Shown here in pieces: positions 41,561-50,023 of a DNA stretch of 64,000 bases; positions within the stretch are counted from its first letter, which is position 1, and every line of letters starts with the position of its first letter. The position numbers were made by a program, and so were the translations under genes. The notes below the pieces were generated by a model. It saw only the letters and a list, made by a program, of their open reading frames with translations. It was not told where the DNA came from and made no database searches. This stretch comes from VAYN01 sp964540905 (GTDB lineage Bacteria > Actinomycetota > Thermoleophilia > Solirubrobacterales > 70-9), in assembly GCA_964540905.1 (NCBI GenBank), contig CAZIOS010000009.1:20971-84970 (forward strand), read 5' to 3'.

Positions 41561-43411
41561 TTACTCGACCGTGACGGTCTTGGCCAGATTGCGTGGCTGG
41601 TCGACGTTGAGGCCGCGGGCGCGGGCGATGTCGTAGGCCAACAGCTGCAGCGGCAGGATCGCGACGATCGGCTGCAGGATCCAGTCGCTACGGGCGACCT
41701 CGATCGTCTCCTCGGCAACCTCGGCGACCCGCTCGTCGCCGACCGTGGCGATGGCGATCGTCTGGGCGCCGCGGGCGCGCACCTCCTCGACGTTGGACAG
41801 CACCTTCTCCAGCACCGGGCTCGCGGTGGCGACGCAGACGACTGGGGTCGACTCGTCGAGCAGGGCGATCGGCCCGTGCTTCATCTCCCCCGCCGCGTAG
41901 GCGTCGGTCGGGATGTAGGAGATCTCCTTCAGCTTCAGCGCCCCCTCGAGGCAGACCGGCAGGCCGATGTGGCGGCCGAGATAGAGGAAGAAGTTCTGCT
42001 CGGCGTGGGCGGCGGCGACGGCGCGGACCTGGTCCTCGACCGCCGCCAGCGTCTCCTCGATCTTCGACGGCAACGACTTCAGCGCGGCGACCAGCTCCGT
42101 TACCCGCGCCGCCGACAGCGAGCCGCGCAGCTCGGCGAGCCGCAGCCCCAGCAGGTACATCGCCGCCACCTGGGCGACGAAGGTCTTGGTCGCGGCGACG
42201 CTGACCTCGAGCCCGGCGCGCGTGTAGAGCACGGCATCGGCTTCGCGGGTGACCTGGCTGCCCATGATGTTGGTGACCGCCAGCACCGTGGCGCCGGCCT
42301 CGCGGGCCAGTCGCATCGCTGCCAGCGTGTCGGCGGTCTCACCGGACTGGGTCATCCCGATCACCAGGTCGCCCGGACCGATCACCGGGTTGCGGTAGCG
42401 GTACTCGGAGGCGATGTCCATCTCGACCGGCACCCGCGCCCACTCCTCGATCGCGTAGCGGCCGATCAGGCCGGCGTGGTAGGAGGTGCCGCAGGCGACG
42501 ATCACGATCCGCCGCAGACCGCGCAGGAACTCGTCGTCGAGGGCGACGTCGGAGAGGTCGACGCCGTCGTCGCCCGGCAGCCGGTCGGCGATCGTCTCGG
42601 CGACGGCGTCGGCCTGTTCGTGGATCTCCTTCAGCATGAAGGTCTCGTAGCCGCCCTTCTCGGCGGCGTCGGCGTCCCAGGTGACCTCTTCCGGCGCCCG
42701 CTCGATCGGCTTCCCCGCGGCGTCGGTGATCCGCACCCCGCCGGCTTCGATTTCGACGATCTCGCCGTTTTCGATCGGCACCGCGGTGCGGGTGTCGGCG
42801 AGGAAGGCGGGGATCGCCGAGGCGAGGAAGGTCTCCCCCTCGCCGACGCCGGCGACCAGCGGGCACTCCTTGCGGGCGCCGAGCAGGCGCCCCGGCTCGG
42901 CGGCGTGCATGGCGACGAAGGCGTAGTGGCCGCGCAGCTCGGCGTAGGCGGCGCGGACGGCGGCGGCGAGGTCGGCCTCGTAGTGGTGGGCGATCAGGTG
43001 GGCGACCACCTCGGCGTCGGTCTCCGAGCTGAACTCCTCGCCCTTGGCCTGCAGCCGCTTGCGCAGGGCGGCGTGGTTCTCGACGATGCCGTTGAGGACG
43101 ATGTGGACCTGGCCGGAGCTGTCGTCGTGGGGATGGGCGTTCTCCTCGGTGACGCGACCGTGGGTCGCCCAGCGGGTGTGGGCGATGCCGGTCTCGGCCG
43201 GCGGCAGCGGGCCGGCGCCGTTGGCGGCGCGCTCGCGCACCGCGGCGCGCAGGTTGGCGAGATTGCCGACCGCGTGGACGCTCTCCACCTCACCGTCCTC
43301 GAGCAGGGAGAGGCCGGCCGAGTCGTAGCCGCGGTATTCGAGCTTTTCCAGCCCCGCGAGCAGCAACTCCTCGCAGGGACGCGCCCCGACGTATCCGACG
43401 ATTCCGCACAT
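41561..43411 (-). CDS. glmS: Glutamine-fructose-6-phosphate aminotransferase
   Basis: A 616-residue enzyme making glucosamine-6-phosphate, the first step to UDP-GlcNAc. Nucleophile Cys2 (MCGIVGYVG) starts the glutaminase domain; HTRWATHGRV follows near 92. Two SIS isomerase domains fill the C-terminal half (CGTSYHAGL, MTQSGETADTL, ISYIPTDAYAAGEMKHGPIALLD), ending LAKTVTVE. TACTCT stands 12 bases before the ATG, downstream of a hairpin that probably ends the glmM transcript. No glmS ribozyme is apparent. Confidence 0.96.
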   Translation of the reverse strand: MCGIVGYVGARPCEELLLAGLEKLEYRGYDSAGLSLLEDGEVESVHAVGNLANLRAAVRERAANGAGPLPPAETGIAHTRWATHGRVTEENAHPHDDSSGQVHIVLNGIVENHAALRKRLQAKGEEFSSETDAEVVAHLIAHHYEADLAAAVRAAYAELRGHYAFVAMHAAEPGRLLGARKECPLVAGVGEGETFLASAIPAFLADTRTAVPIENGEIVEIEAGGVRITDAAGKPIERAPEEVTWDADAAEKGGYETFMLKEIHEQADAVAETIADRLPGDDGVDLSDVALDDEFLRGLRRIVIVACGTSYHAGLIGRYAIEEWARVPVEMDIASEYRYRNPVIGPGDLVIGMTQSGETADTLAAMRLAREAGATVLAVTNIMGSQVTREADAVLYTRAGLEVSVAATKTFVAQVAAMYLLGLRLAELRGSLSAARVTELVAALKSLPSKIEETLAAVEDQVRAVAAAHAEQNFFLYLGRHIGLPVCLEGALKLKEISYIPTDAYAAGEMKHGPIALLDESTPVVCVATASPVLEKVLSNVEEVRARGAQTIAIATVGDERVAEVAEETIEVARSDWILQPIVAILPLQLLAYDIARARGLNVDQPRNLAKTVTVE

Positions 43412-43440
43412 AAGGGACCGATAAGAGTAGAGACAGCCGG

Positions 43441-43487
43441 TCGATGGGCCGATTTCCCGTCTATATCGCGGGAAATCGGCTCATCGA
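43441..43487 (-). terminator. Long hairpin between glmM and glmS
   Basis: Arms 43441-43459 and 43469-43487 pair over 19 positions with one mismatch, around a 9-base loop (tctatatcg). It begins 2 bases after the glmM stop on the minus strand. There is no clear U-run after it, so it would be a U-less terminator, or an RNA stem shielding the glmM 3' end or controlling glmS. Confidence 0.55.
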
Positions 43488-43489
43488 CG

Positions 43490-44803
43490 TCAGGCGAGCT
43501 CGCGGCGGACGAGATCGGCCAGGCGCGCGCAGACCGCCTCGGCCTCCTCGGCGCTCGGCGCCTCGACCATCACCCGCACCAGCGGCTCGGTGCCGGAGGG
43601 TCGCAGCAGGACCCGCCCGCGCCCCGCCAGCGCCTCGGCCTCGCGCTCGACCGCGGCCCAGACCGCGTCGGCGCCGGCGATCGCCTCGCGCTCGGCGACC
43701 TCGACGTTGACCAGGGTCTGGGGCAGCTTGCGCATCGGCGCCGCCGCGGCCAGGGGCGCGGCGCCGAGCTCGCGCATCGTCATCAGCGCCGCGGCGATGC
43801 CGTCGCCGGTGACGGCGAAGTCGGAGGCGATGATGTGGCCGGACTGCTCGCCGCCGAGCGACCACTGGCGGCGCAGCATCTCGTCGATTACGTGGCGGTC
43901 ACCGACCGGGGTCACGGCGACCTCGATCCCAGCCTCCGCCATCGCCCGGTGGAAGCCGAAGTTGCTCATCACGGTGACGACGACGCCGCCGCCGAGCTCG
44001 CCGCGGGCGGCGCGGCCGCGGGCGGCGAGGGCGATCAGCTCGTCGCCGTCGTGGACGCGACCGTCGCCGTCGACGGCGAGCACGCGGTCGCCGTCGCCGT
44101 CGAAGGCGAAGCCGATCTCGGCGCCGGAGCCGACCACCCGCTCCGCCAGCGGGCCGATGTGGGTGGAGCCGCAGCCGGCGTTGATGTTGCGCCCGTCGGG
44201 ATCGACGCCGATCGCCTCGACCGCGGCGCCGAGGCGCTCGAAGATCGCCGGGCCGGCGCGGTGGGTGGCGCCGTTGGCGCAGTCGAGGACGACGCGGCGG
44301 CCGGAGAGATCGAGCGGGAAGGCGGACTCCAACTCCCGCAGGTAGTCCTCGAGGCCGCCCTGCAGCTCGCGCACCCGACCCGGCTCGGTGGCCGCGGGGG
44401 CGGTCTCGAGCAGCGACTCGATCCGCTGCTCGAGCTCGTCGCCGAGCTTCGTCCCCCGCGCCGAGAAGAACTTGATGCCGTTGTCGCGGTAGGGGTTGTG
44501 GGAGGCGGAGACGACCGCGGCCAGGTCGAGGCCGAGGCGGCGGACCAGGATCGCCGCCGCCGGGGTCGGGAGGACGCCGCCGAGCAGCGCTTCGCCTCCC
44601 GCCGCGGCGACGCCGGCGGCCAGCGCCGCCTCCAGCATCGGCCCCGACTCGCGGGTGTCGCGGACGATCAGGACCTGCGGCCGCGCCGCCTCCAGCGATG
44701 CGGTCGCCGCGCGGCCAAGCGCGGTCGCCAGCTCGGCGTCGAGGAACGTGCCGGCCTCCCCTCGGACCCCGTCGGTTCCGAAGAGCTTGCGCTTCGTGGT
44801 CAC
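43490..44803 (-). CDS. glmM: Phosphoglucosamine mutase
   Basis: A 437-residue alpha-D-phosphohexomutase converting GlcN-6-P to GlcN-1-P. Phospho-serine Ser101 lies in VVSASHNPYRDNGIKFF, the Mg site in FAFDGDGDRVLAVD (about 233-246), sugar loop in GGEQSGHII and phosphate site RPSGTEPLVRV near the C-terminus. It follows rplM-rpsI with a 10-base gap, the common actinobacterial order, and is separated from the next pathway gene glmS by a hairpin. Confidence 0.96.
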   Translation of the reverse strand: MTTKRKLFGTDGVRGEAGTFLDAELATALGRAATASLEAARPQVLIVRDTRESGPMLEAALAAGVAAAGGEALLGGVLPTPAAAILVRRLGLDLAAVVSASHNPYRDNGIKFFSARGTKLGDELEQRIESLLETAPAATEPGRVRELQGGLEDYLRELESAFPLDLSGRRVVLDCANGATHRAGPAIFERLGAAVEAIGVDPDGRNINAGCGSTHIGPLAERVVGSGAEIGFAFDGDGDRVLAVDGDGRVHDGDELIALAARGRAARGELGGGVVVTVMSNFGFHRAMAEAGIEVAVTPVGDRHVIDEMLRRQWSLGGEQSGHIIASDFAVTGDGIAAALMTMRELGAAPLAAAAPMRKLPQTLVNVEVAEREAIAGADAVWAAVEREAEALAGRGRVLLRPSGTEPLVRVMVEAPSAEEAEAVCARLADLVRRELA

Positions 44804-44813
44804 CCAGGCCCCG

Positions 44814-45608
44814 TCAGCGCTTGCTGAACTGCGGCTTCTTGCGGGCCTTCTTGAAGCCGGCCTTGCGGCGCTCCTTGACCCGGGCGTCGCGGGTGAGGAA
44901 GCCGCGGCGCTTGAGGTCGCCGCGCAGCTCGGGGTCGATCTCGGTCAGCGCCCGGGCGATGCCGTGGCGGACCGCGCCGGCCTGGCCGCTGATGCCGCCG
45001 CCGTGGACGCGGACGCGGACGTCGACGTTGCCCTCGTAGCCGGAGACGGTCAGCGGCTGGCGGGCGATCGTCTGGTGCAGCGGGCGGGGGAAGAACTCCT
45101 CGAGGCTGCGCTTGTTGACTTCGATCTTGCCGTCGCCGGGCAGCACGATGACGCGGGCGATCGAGCGCTTGCGTTTGCCGGTGGCGAGGAAGCGGGCGTC
45201 GCTGGCCATCTTCGCCGGGGCGCGGCTCGCGGCCTCCGACTCGGTCTCCTCCGCCGCCAGCGCCGCTTCGCGGCGGGCTTTCTCTTCTTCCTCGGCCTCG
45301 AGCCGGGCCTGCTCTTCGGCGCTCAGGGCCGGCGCCGGCTCGACCGCGATCGGCTCCAGGTCGGCGCCCGGGATCACGTCTTTCTTCTTCTCGGCGGCCG
45401 CGGGCGCCTCCTCGATCTCCTCGATCTCGACCTCTACCTCGACGACCTCGACCTCCTCGGCGGGAGTCTCGGGCTCCTCCTGCTCAGCCTCAGCCGAGAC
45501 GTCCGAGCCCTCCACCGCCTCATCCGCGGGTGGCGTCGGGGAGGGCGGGGCGTCCTGGCCCTCGGTCGTCTCGTCTACCGGCGTCTCGTTGTTCTGCTCG
45601 TCCGTCAT
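44814..45608 (-). CDS. rpsI: Ribosomal protein S9 with a long acidic N-terminal extension
   Basis: 264 residues, twice the usual 130. The C-terminal part (from about 135) is a normal S9: ATGKRKRSIARVIVLPG, VRVHGGGISGQAGAVRHGIARAL and the end KARKKPQFSKR that reaches the P-site tRNA. Residues 1-133 are low-complexity, very rich in Glu, Ala, Pro and Val (EVEVVEVEVEIEEIEEAP), then a predicted Glu/Arg helix (about 96-128). ATG 45608 directly follows the L13 stop, so the extension is in the coupled frame; an internal ATG (MASDARFL) near residue 133 could alternatively give standard-length S9. Confidence 0.9.
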   Translation of the reverse strand: MTDEQNNETPVDETTEGQDAPPSPTPPADEAVEGSDVSAEAEQEEPETPAEEVEVVEVEVEIEEIEEAPAAAEKKKDVIPGADLEPIAVEPAPALSAEEQARLEAEEEEKARREAALAAEETESEAASRAPAKMASDARFLATGKRKRSIARVIVLPGDGKIEVNKRSLEEFFPRPLHQTIARQPLTVSGYEGNVDVRVRVHGGGISGQAGAVRHGIARALTEIDPELRGDLKRRGFLTRDARVKERRKAGFKKARKKPQFSKR

Positions 45609-46043
45609 CTATCTCTCGGTCTTCATCGGTTTCGGCTGCTGCGCCGCGTGCGGGTGCTCGGGACCGGCGTAGACCTTCAGCTTGGTCAGCTGCTGGCGGG
45701 CGAGCCGGTTGCGCGGCAGCATCCCCTTCACCGCCTTGCGGATCACTTCCTCAGGCCGGCGCTCGAGCATCTCGGCCAGCGTCCGCGACTTGATCCCACC
45801 GGGATAGCCGCTGTGGCGCCAGTAGACCTTCTGCTCCAGCTTGTTGCCGGTGACCCGGATCTTCTCCGCGTTGACGACGACGATGAAGTCGCCGGTGTCG
45901 ACGTGCGGGGTGTACTCGGGCTTGCGCTTGCCGCGCAGGGCATTGGCGATCTGCGTCGCCAGGCGGCCCAGGGTCTGCCCCTCGGCGTCGACGACGTACC
46001 AGTCGCGCTGGCGGTCGGTGGCTTTGGCTACATAGGTCTTCAT
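45609..46043 (-). CDS. rplM: Ribosomal protein L13
   Basis: A 144-residue large-subunit protein of normal length. Blocks WYVVDAEGQTLGRLATQIANAL, YTPHVDTGDFIVVVNAEKIRVTG and KVYWRHSGYPGGIKSRTLAEML and MLPRNRLARQQL are diagnostic. The stop codon is immediately followed by the rpsI ATG. A stem-loop abuts its ATG in the leader, a possible autoregulation site. Operon: rplM-rpsI-glmM. Confidence 0.97.
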   Translation of the reverse strand: MKTYVAKATDRQRDWYVVDAEGQTLGRLATQIANALRGKRKPEYTPHVDTGDFIVVVNAEKIRVTGNKLEQKVYWRHSGYPGGIKSRTLAEMLERRPEEVIRKAVKGMLPRNRLARQQLTKLKVYAGPEHPHAAQQPKPMKTER

Positions 46044-46089
46044 CGCGCAAAAACCGCGCGGTCGATCCCCACGCGGCCGGGGGATCATA
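46044..46089 (-). promoter_or_regulatory. rplM leader: -10 hexamer and start-adjacent stem-loop
   Basis: On the minus strand a TATGAT hexamer (46084-46089) predicts transcription from about 46077, giving a leader of some 34 bases. A 5-bp G/C stem (46044-46048 with 46056-46060, 7-base loop) ends directly at the ATG. Ribosomal protein operons are often self-regulated through such structures; here that is inference. Confidence 0.4.
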
Positions 46090-46102
46090 GCCATCCCGCG
46101 CC

Positions 46103-46552
46103 CTATGGGCCCGTGCAGCGCTCGCAACGGCCGCGCAGCACCACGTCGTGCTCGGCGACGTCGAAGCTGAGGCTCTCGGAGAGCTTGCCGATGGCGCGCT
46201 CGAGGGAGGGGTCCTCGAAGGGGACCATGCGGCCGCAGTCGCGGCAGATCGCGTGGTGGTGATGGTGGCCGCTGGGCTCGATCCGCTCGTAGCTGGCGGT
46301 GCCGCGGACGGCCTCGACGCGGCGGACGAGGCCGAGCTGCTCGAGCTGCTCGAGGGCGCGGTAGACGCTGGCGCGGCCGACCGGGGGCCGGCGGCGGCGC
46401 AGCTCGTCGTCGAGGTCGAGGGCGGTGACGGCGCAGTCGTGCCCGGCCAGGGCCTCGATCACGGCGCGCCTGGCGCCGCCGCGGCGGCAGCCGGCGGCGG
46501 TGAGGGTCGAGAGCGCGTAGTCGGCCCAGGTCGTGCTCGTCGTCGGCGTCAT
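46103..46552 (-). CDS. zur: Fur-family regulator, probably the zinc regulator Zur
   Basis: A 149-residue Fur-like protein: winged HTH about 15-80 (VGRASVYRALEQLEQLGLVRRV), then a dimerisation/metal domain with a run of five His (GHHHHHAICRDCGRMVPFED) and structural Cys pairs CRDC and CERC. Zinc specificity is inferred from its place as last gene of a zinc ABC operon. ATG 46552 has a GGAGGGACG site directly upstream and overlaps the upstream permease stop. It should repress the operon at the dyad near 50039-50064. Confidence 0.88.
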   Translation of the reverse strand: MTPTTSTTWADYALSTLTAAGCRRGGARRAVIEALAGHDCAVTALDLDDELRRRRPPVGRASVYRALEQLEQLGLVRRVEAVRGTASYERIEPSGHHHHHAICRDCGRMVPFEDPSLERAIGKLSESLSFDVAEHDVVLRGRCERCTGP

Positions 46553-47403
46553 CGTCCCTCCGATCCTAGAGACCGCCAGGGCGCCGGTCGCGCCCTTTCG
46601 CGCGCCCAGGCGCGGATCGTCGCCAGCGCGAAGACGGCGCTGGCGACGCCGATCACCGCCGTCCCCGCCGGCAGCGCCGGGACGCTGTAGCTGAGCGCCA
46701 GCCCGGCCCACATCGAGCCGACGGCGAGCGCCGCCGCCAGCGCCAGGCCGCGCCAGGGGCTGTCGCTCAGCAGCCGCGCGGCGCCGGCCGGGGCGGCGAG
46801 CAATCCCAGCAGCAGCAGCGCCCCGACCGCCTGCGTCGCCTCCGCCGCGACCAGGGCCAGGATCAGGAAGAAGCCGAGGCCGAGCGCGCGCACCGGCAGG
46901 CCGAGGCCGCGCGCCACCTCGGGATCGAGCGAGCTGAACAGCAGCGGCCGCGCGATCGCCAGCACCAGGATCGCGGCGAAGATCGCGATCAGCGCCGCCA
47001 AGCGGGCGTCGGCGGCGGAGAGGCCGAGGATCGAGCCGAAGAGGACGCGCACGGCGGCGGTCCCGTCGGAGCCGCTGGCGCCGCTGACGAAGATCGCCAG
47101 GAAGAGGGCGCCGAGCCCGAGCACCCAGGCGAAGACAGAGCCGATGACGACGTCGTCAGGGCGGGCGCGGTCGCCAAGCGCCCCCATCCCAGCCGCCACG
47201 GCGACGGTGGCGACGAAGAGGCCGAGGCGGACGTCGACCCCGGCCGCGGCGGCGGCGAGGGCGCCGGTGAAGGCGACGTGACCGAGGGCGTCGCCGGCGA
47301 AGACCTGGCCGCGGAGGACGACGAAGTAGCCGGCGAGGCCGCAGGCGAGGGCGACGAAGGTGCCGGCGAGGTAGGCGTTGCGCATGAACTCGTGGGCGAG
47401 CAT
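46549..47403 (-). CDS. znuB: Zinc/manganese ABC transporter permease (second)
   Basis: A 284-residue ABC-3 family permease with about eight helices. Typical blocks are LRGQVFAGDALGHVAFTGA (about 30-48), VRVLFGSILGLSA and AVGALLLLGLLAAPAGAARLL (about 205-225). It is diverged from the adjacent permease, so the channel may be a heterodimer. The start overlaps the preceding permease stop by 1 base, and its stop overlaps zur. Confidence 0.88.
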   Translation of the reverse strand: MLAHEFMRNAYLAGTFVALACGLAGYFVVLRGQVFAGDALGHVAFTGALAAAAAGVDVRLGLFVATVAVAAGMGALGDRARPDDVVIGSVFAWVLGLGALFLAIFVSGASGSDGTAAVRVLFGSILGLSAADARLAALIAIFAAILVLAIARPLLFSSLDPEVARGLGLPVRALGLGFFLILALVAAEATQAVGALLLLGLLAAPAGAARLLSDSPWRGLALAAALAVGSMWAGLALSYSVPALPAGTAVIGVASAVFALATIRAWARERARPAPWRSLGSEGR

Positions 47404-48266
47404 CAGGCCTTCCCCCCGCCGCCGGCCAGCGCCCTGACCGCGACGTAGAGGCCGAAGGAGAGCGAGGTGACCCAGAACCCGACCGGGTAGGGCGAGAAGT
47501 AGGCGATCGCCAGGCCGAGCCAGGTGACCGCGAGGGCGATCAGGACCGAGAGCGCGAGGCCGCGGCCGGGCCGGGCGGTGAGCCGCTGCGCGGTTGCCGC
47601 CGGGGTCACCAGCAGGGCGAAGACGAGCAGGGCGCCGGTGATCTCGGCGGTCGCCGCCACCGCCATCCCCAGCAGCAGCAGGAAGGCGAGCGCCAGCCAG
47701 CGGGTCGGCACCCCGGCGGCGCGGGCGACGGCGCCGTCGACCGAGGCGAACAGCAGCGGCCGGCCGAGGACGATGAGGATCGCCAGCGCCGCGACGGCGA
47801 TCCAGAGCAGCGTCTGCACCTGGCCGGCGGTGATCCCGAGGAAGGTGCCGAAGAGCAGCGACTGCAGGCCGCTGAGCTGGCCGCCGTAGAGGCTGACGAA
47901 GAGGAAGCCGAGGCCGAGGCCGAAGGCCTGCACGGTGCCGATCGCCGCCGACTCGCTGCTCAGCTGCCCCTCGCCGGCGCGGCTGACCAGCGACAGCGCC
48001 AGCGCTCCGAGCCCGCAGGCGCCGAAGTAGCCGAGCGCGATCGGCAGGCCCGCCAGCGTCGCCCCGGCGGCGCCGGGAAAGGCGATCACCGAGAGCGTGT
48101 GGCCGGCGAAGACCTGGCGGCGCAGGACCATGAACCAGCCGATCGCCCCCGCCATCGCGGCGACGATCGCCCCCGCCTCCAGCGCCTGGACCATGAAGGG
48201 ATAGGCGGTCAGCTGTTCGAAATCGCCGACCAGGTTCCAGGAGAGCGCGGCGAGCTCAGTGGCCAT
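47403..48266 (-). CDS. znuB: Zinc/manganese ABC transporter permease (first)
   Basis: A 287-residue ABC-3 permease. It has the same family blocks as its neighbour: LRRQVFAGHTLSVIAFPGAAG (about 48-68), LQSLLFGTFLGITAGQVQTL and EITGALLVFALLVTPAATAQRL (about 205-226). The ATG at 48266 overlaps the end of the ATPase gene by 11 bases. Having two permeases with one ATPase and one binding protein is known in some Mn/Zn systems and suggests a heterodimeric channel. Confidence 0.88.
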   Translation of the reverse strand: MATELAALSWNLVGDFEQLTAYPFMVQALEAGAIVAAMAGAIGWFMVLRRQVFAGHTLSVIAFPGAAGATLAGLPIALGYFGACGLGALALSLVSRAGEGQLSSESAAIGTVQAFGLGLGFLFVSLYGGQLSGLQSLLFGTFLGITAGQVQTLLWIAVAALAILIVLGRPLLFASVDGAVARAAGVPTRWLALAFLLLLGMAVAATAEITGALLVFALLVTPAATAQRLTARPGRGLALSVLIALAVTWLGLAIAYFSPYPVGFWVTSLSFGLYVAVRALAGGGGKA

Positions 48267-49086
48267 GGTCGTGGCGCGAGTGGTGGTGGGCGGGCGGCTC
48301 CGGCGTGCCGACGACGACGAGGCGCCCGTCGGAGGCCTCGAGCACCTCGATCGGGGCGCCGTAGAGGCGGCTCAGGGTGGGGCCGGAGATCACCTCGCGC
48401 GGCGTCCCCTCCACCCCCTGGCCGGCGGCGAAGTAGACGACGCGGTCGAGGTAGCCGAGGATCGGGTTGACGTCGTGGGCGACCAGCAGCACCGTCACCC
48501 CCTCGCTCTCGCAGATCCGCTGCACCAGCGCCGCGACGGCGCCCTGGTTGCTGAGGTCGAGGCTGTCGAGCGGCTCGTCGAGCAGCAGCAGCCGCGGTCG
48601 CCGCACCAGCGCCTGGGCGATCAGCAGCCGCTGCTGCTCGCCGCCGGAGAGGGCGCCGATCGGCCGCGAGGCGTAGGCGCCGGCGCCGACCAGCTCGATC
48701 ATCTCCTCGACCCGGCCCGCGGCCGCGCGGCTCGCGGGACTGAGCGCGGCCGGCAGCGGCAGTCCCCAGCGGCCGCCGTCGAGGCCGAGGCGGACGAGGT
48801 CGCGGCCGCGAACCCGGGTGCCGGCGTCGAAGCTGCGCCGCTGGGGCAGGTAGCCGATCTGCGCCCGCCGAGCTCCGGGCGCGGCCCCCAGCACGGTGGC
48901 GCTGCCGGCGCTCAGCGGCAGCAACCCGAGGACGACGTCGAGGAAGGTCGACTTGCCGGCCCCGTTGGGACCCAGCACGGCGGCGAACTCGCCCTGGCCG
49001 ATCGTCAGGTCGACGCCGGACCAGACCGGAGCGCCGCCGCGGCTGGCGGTGGCGCCGGCGAGCGCGACCGCCTCGCCGTCGCTCAC
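48256..49086 (-). CDS. znuC: Zinc/manganese ABC transporter ATP-binding protein
   Basis: A 276-residue ATPase: Walker A GPNGAGKST (about 39-47), signature LSGGEQQRLLIAQAL (about 146), Walker B RLLLLDEPLDSLDL and switch His in LLVAHDVN. The C-terminus ends in a His-rich tail (PPAHHHSRHDHGH) that could bind zinc and tune activity. GTG start overlaps the znuA stop by 4 bases. Confidence 0.92.
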   Translation of the reverse strand: MSDGEAVALAGATASRGGAPVWSGVDLTIGQGEFAAVLGPNGAGKSTFLDVVLGLLPLSAGSATVLGAAPGARRAQIGYLPQRRSFDAGTRVRGRDLVRLGLDGGRWGLPLPAALSPASRAAAGRVEEMIELVGAGAYASRPIGALSGGEQQRLLIAQALVRRPRLLLLDEPLDSLDLSNQGAVAALVQRICESEGVTVLLVAHDVNPILGYLDRVVYFAAGQGVEGTPREVISGPTLSRLYGAPIEVLEASDGRLVVVGTPEPPAHHHSRHDHGH

Positions 49087-50015
49087 CTCGCTCCGGACCT
49101 CGCCAGCGCCGCCCGCAGTCCCCGCAGCTGGCGCGACATCCAGTCCTGGAAGCTGGCGCCTTCCGGGGTCAGCGTCTCGGTCACCGTCGCGATCGGGATC
49201 CCCGCCGCCCCGGCGGCATCGTTCAGCCGCTGCACGTCCGGGGTCGCGTTCTGGCTGTTGTAGACCCAGACCGCGATCTGGTTGTCGGCGATCTGGCGGT
49301 CGGCGCCGGCCTTGTCGGCCGGGGTCGGTTCGGTGCCCTCGGCGATCCCGTCCATGAACCCCTTCGGGGTGATCAGCTTCAGGCCCAGGGCCGGTGCCAA
49401 CGGTTCGAAGATGCTCTCCGAGGCACCGACCGGGGTGCCCGCATAGCTGGCCTTGATCTGGGAGATCAGCTCGTCGTATTCGGCCAGCCCTTCCGTCTCG
49501 AACTTCCGGCGCTGGCGGTCGAAGTAGGGGTCATTGCCAGGGTCGGCCCGCTTGTAGCCGGCGCTGATCGCGTCGATCACCCTTTGCACCGAGCTGGGCG
49601 AGTACCACTGGTGGGGGTTGTCGCCGTCCTTAAGGCCGAGCACTTCGCCGACGTTCAGCTCGACCCGGCTCGATTCCGGGTTGGCGGCGAGCAGCTTCGA
49701 GGCCCATTCGTCGTAGCCGATGCCGTTGACGATCGCGATCTGGGCAGCGGCCATCGTGCGGGCGTCGGCGCTGGTCGGTTCGTAGTCGTGCGGGTCGGCG
49801 GCGGGGTTGGTGATGATGCTCGTCACTTCGACCCGGTCGCCGCCGAGCTGGGCGGCGATGCTGCCCCAGAAGTCCTCCGCCGCGACCACCCGCAGCTTCC
49901 CCGAGGGGCTCCCGGCGCCAGGCCCGGAGGAGTCGCCGCAGCCGGCCACACAGGCCGCGAGGACGGCGAGTAGAACCGCTGACAGGACAAGGGCGCGAGG
50001 GACTCGGTTCGGCAT
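49083..50015 (-). CDS. znuA: Zinc ABC transporter substrate-binding lipoprotein
   Basis: A 310-residue cluster A-I binding protein anchored by a lipobox (CVAGC, Cys26). Metal ligands of the ZnuA/TroA type are His76 (NPAADPHDYEP) and His135 (GDNPHQWYSP), with a Glu or Asp in each of the later loops (GASESIFEPLA). There is no long His-rich loop, so zinc over manganese is inferred from the Zur partner. ATG 50015 has TAGGCT 8 bases upstream (50024-50029, complement) and no ribosome site, so the operon mRNA looks leaderless. Confidence 0.9.
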   Translation of the reverse strand: MPNRVPRALVLSAVLLAVLAACVAGCGDSSGPGAGSPSGKLRVVAAEDFWGSIAAQLGGDRVEVTSIITNPAADPHDYEPTSADARTMAAAQIAIVNGIGYDEWASKLLAANPESSRVELNVGEVLGLKDGDNPHQWYSPSSVQRVIDAISAGYKRADPGNDPYFDRQRRKFETEGLAEYDELISQIKASYAGTPVGASESIFEPLAPALGLKLITPKGFMDGIAEGTEPTPADKAGADRQIADNQIAVWVYNSQNATPDVQRLNDAAGAAGIPIATVTETLTPEGASFQDWMSRQLRGLRAALARSGAR

Positions 50016-50023
50016 CGCGCGGC

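Noticed and set aside
43412..43489. glmS ribozyme upstream of glmS
   Set aside because: The region is 78 bases, dominated by one simple hairpin, and shows none of the ribozyme core; the ribozyme is also mainly a Firmicutes element.
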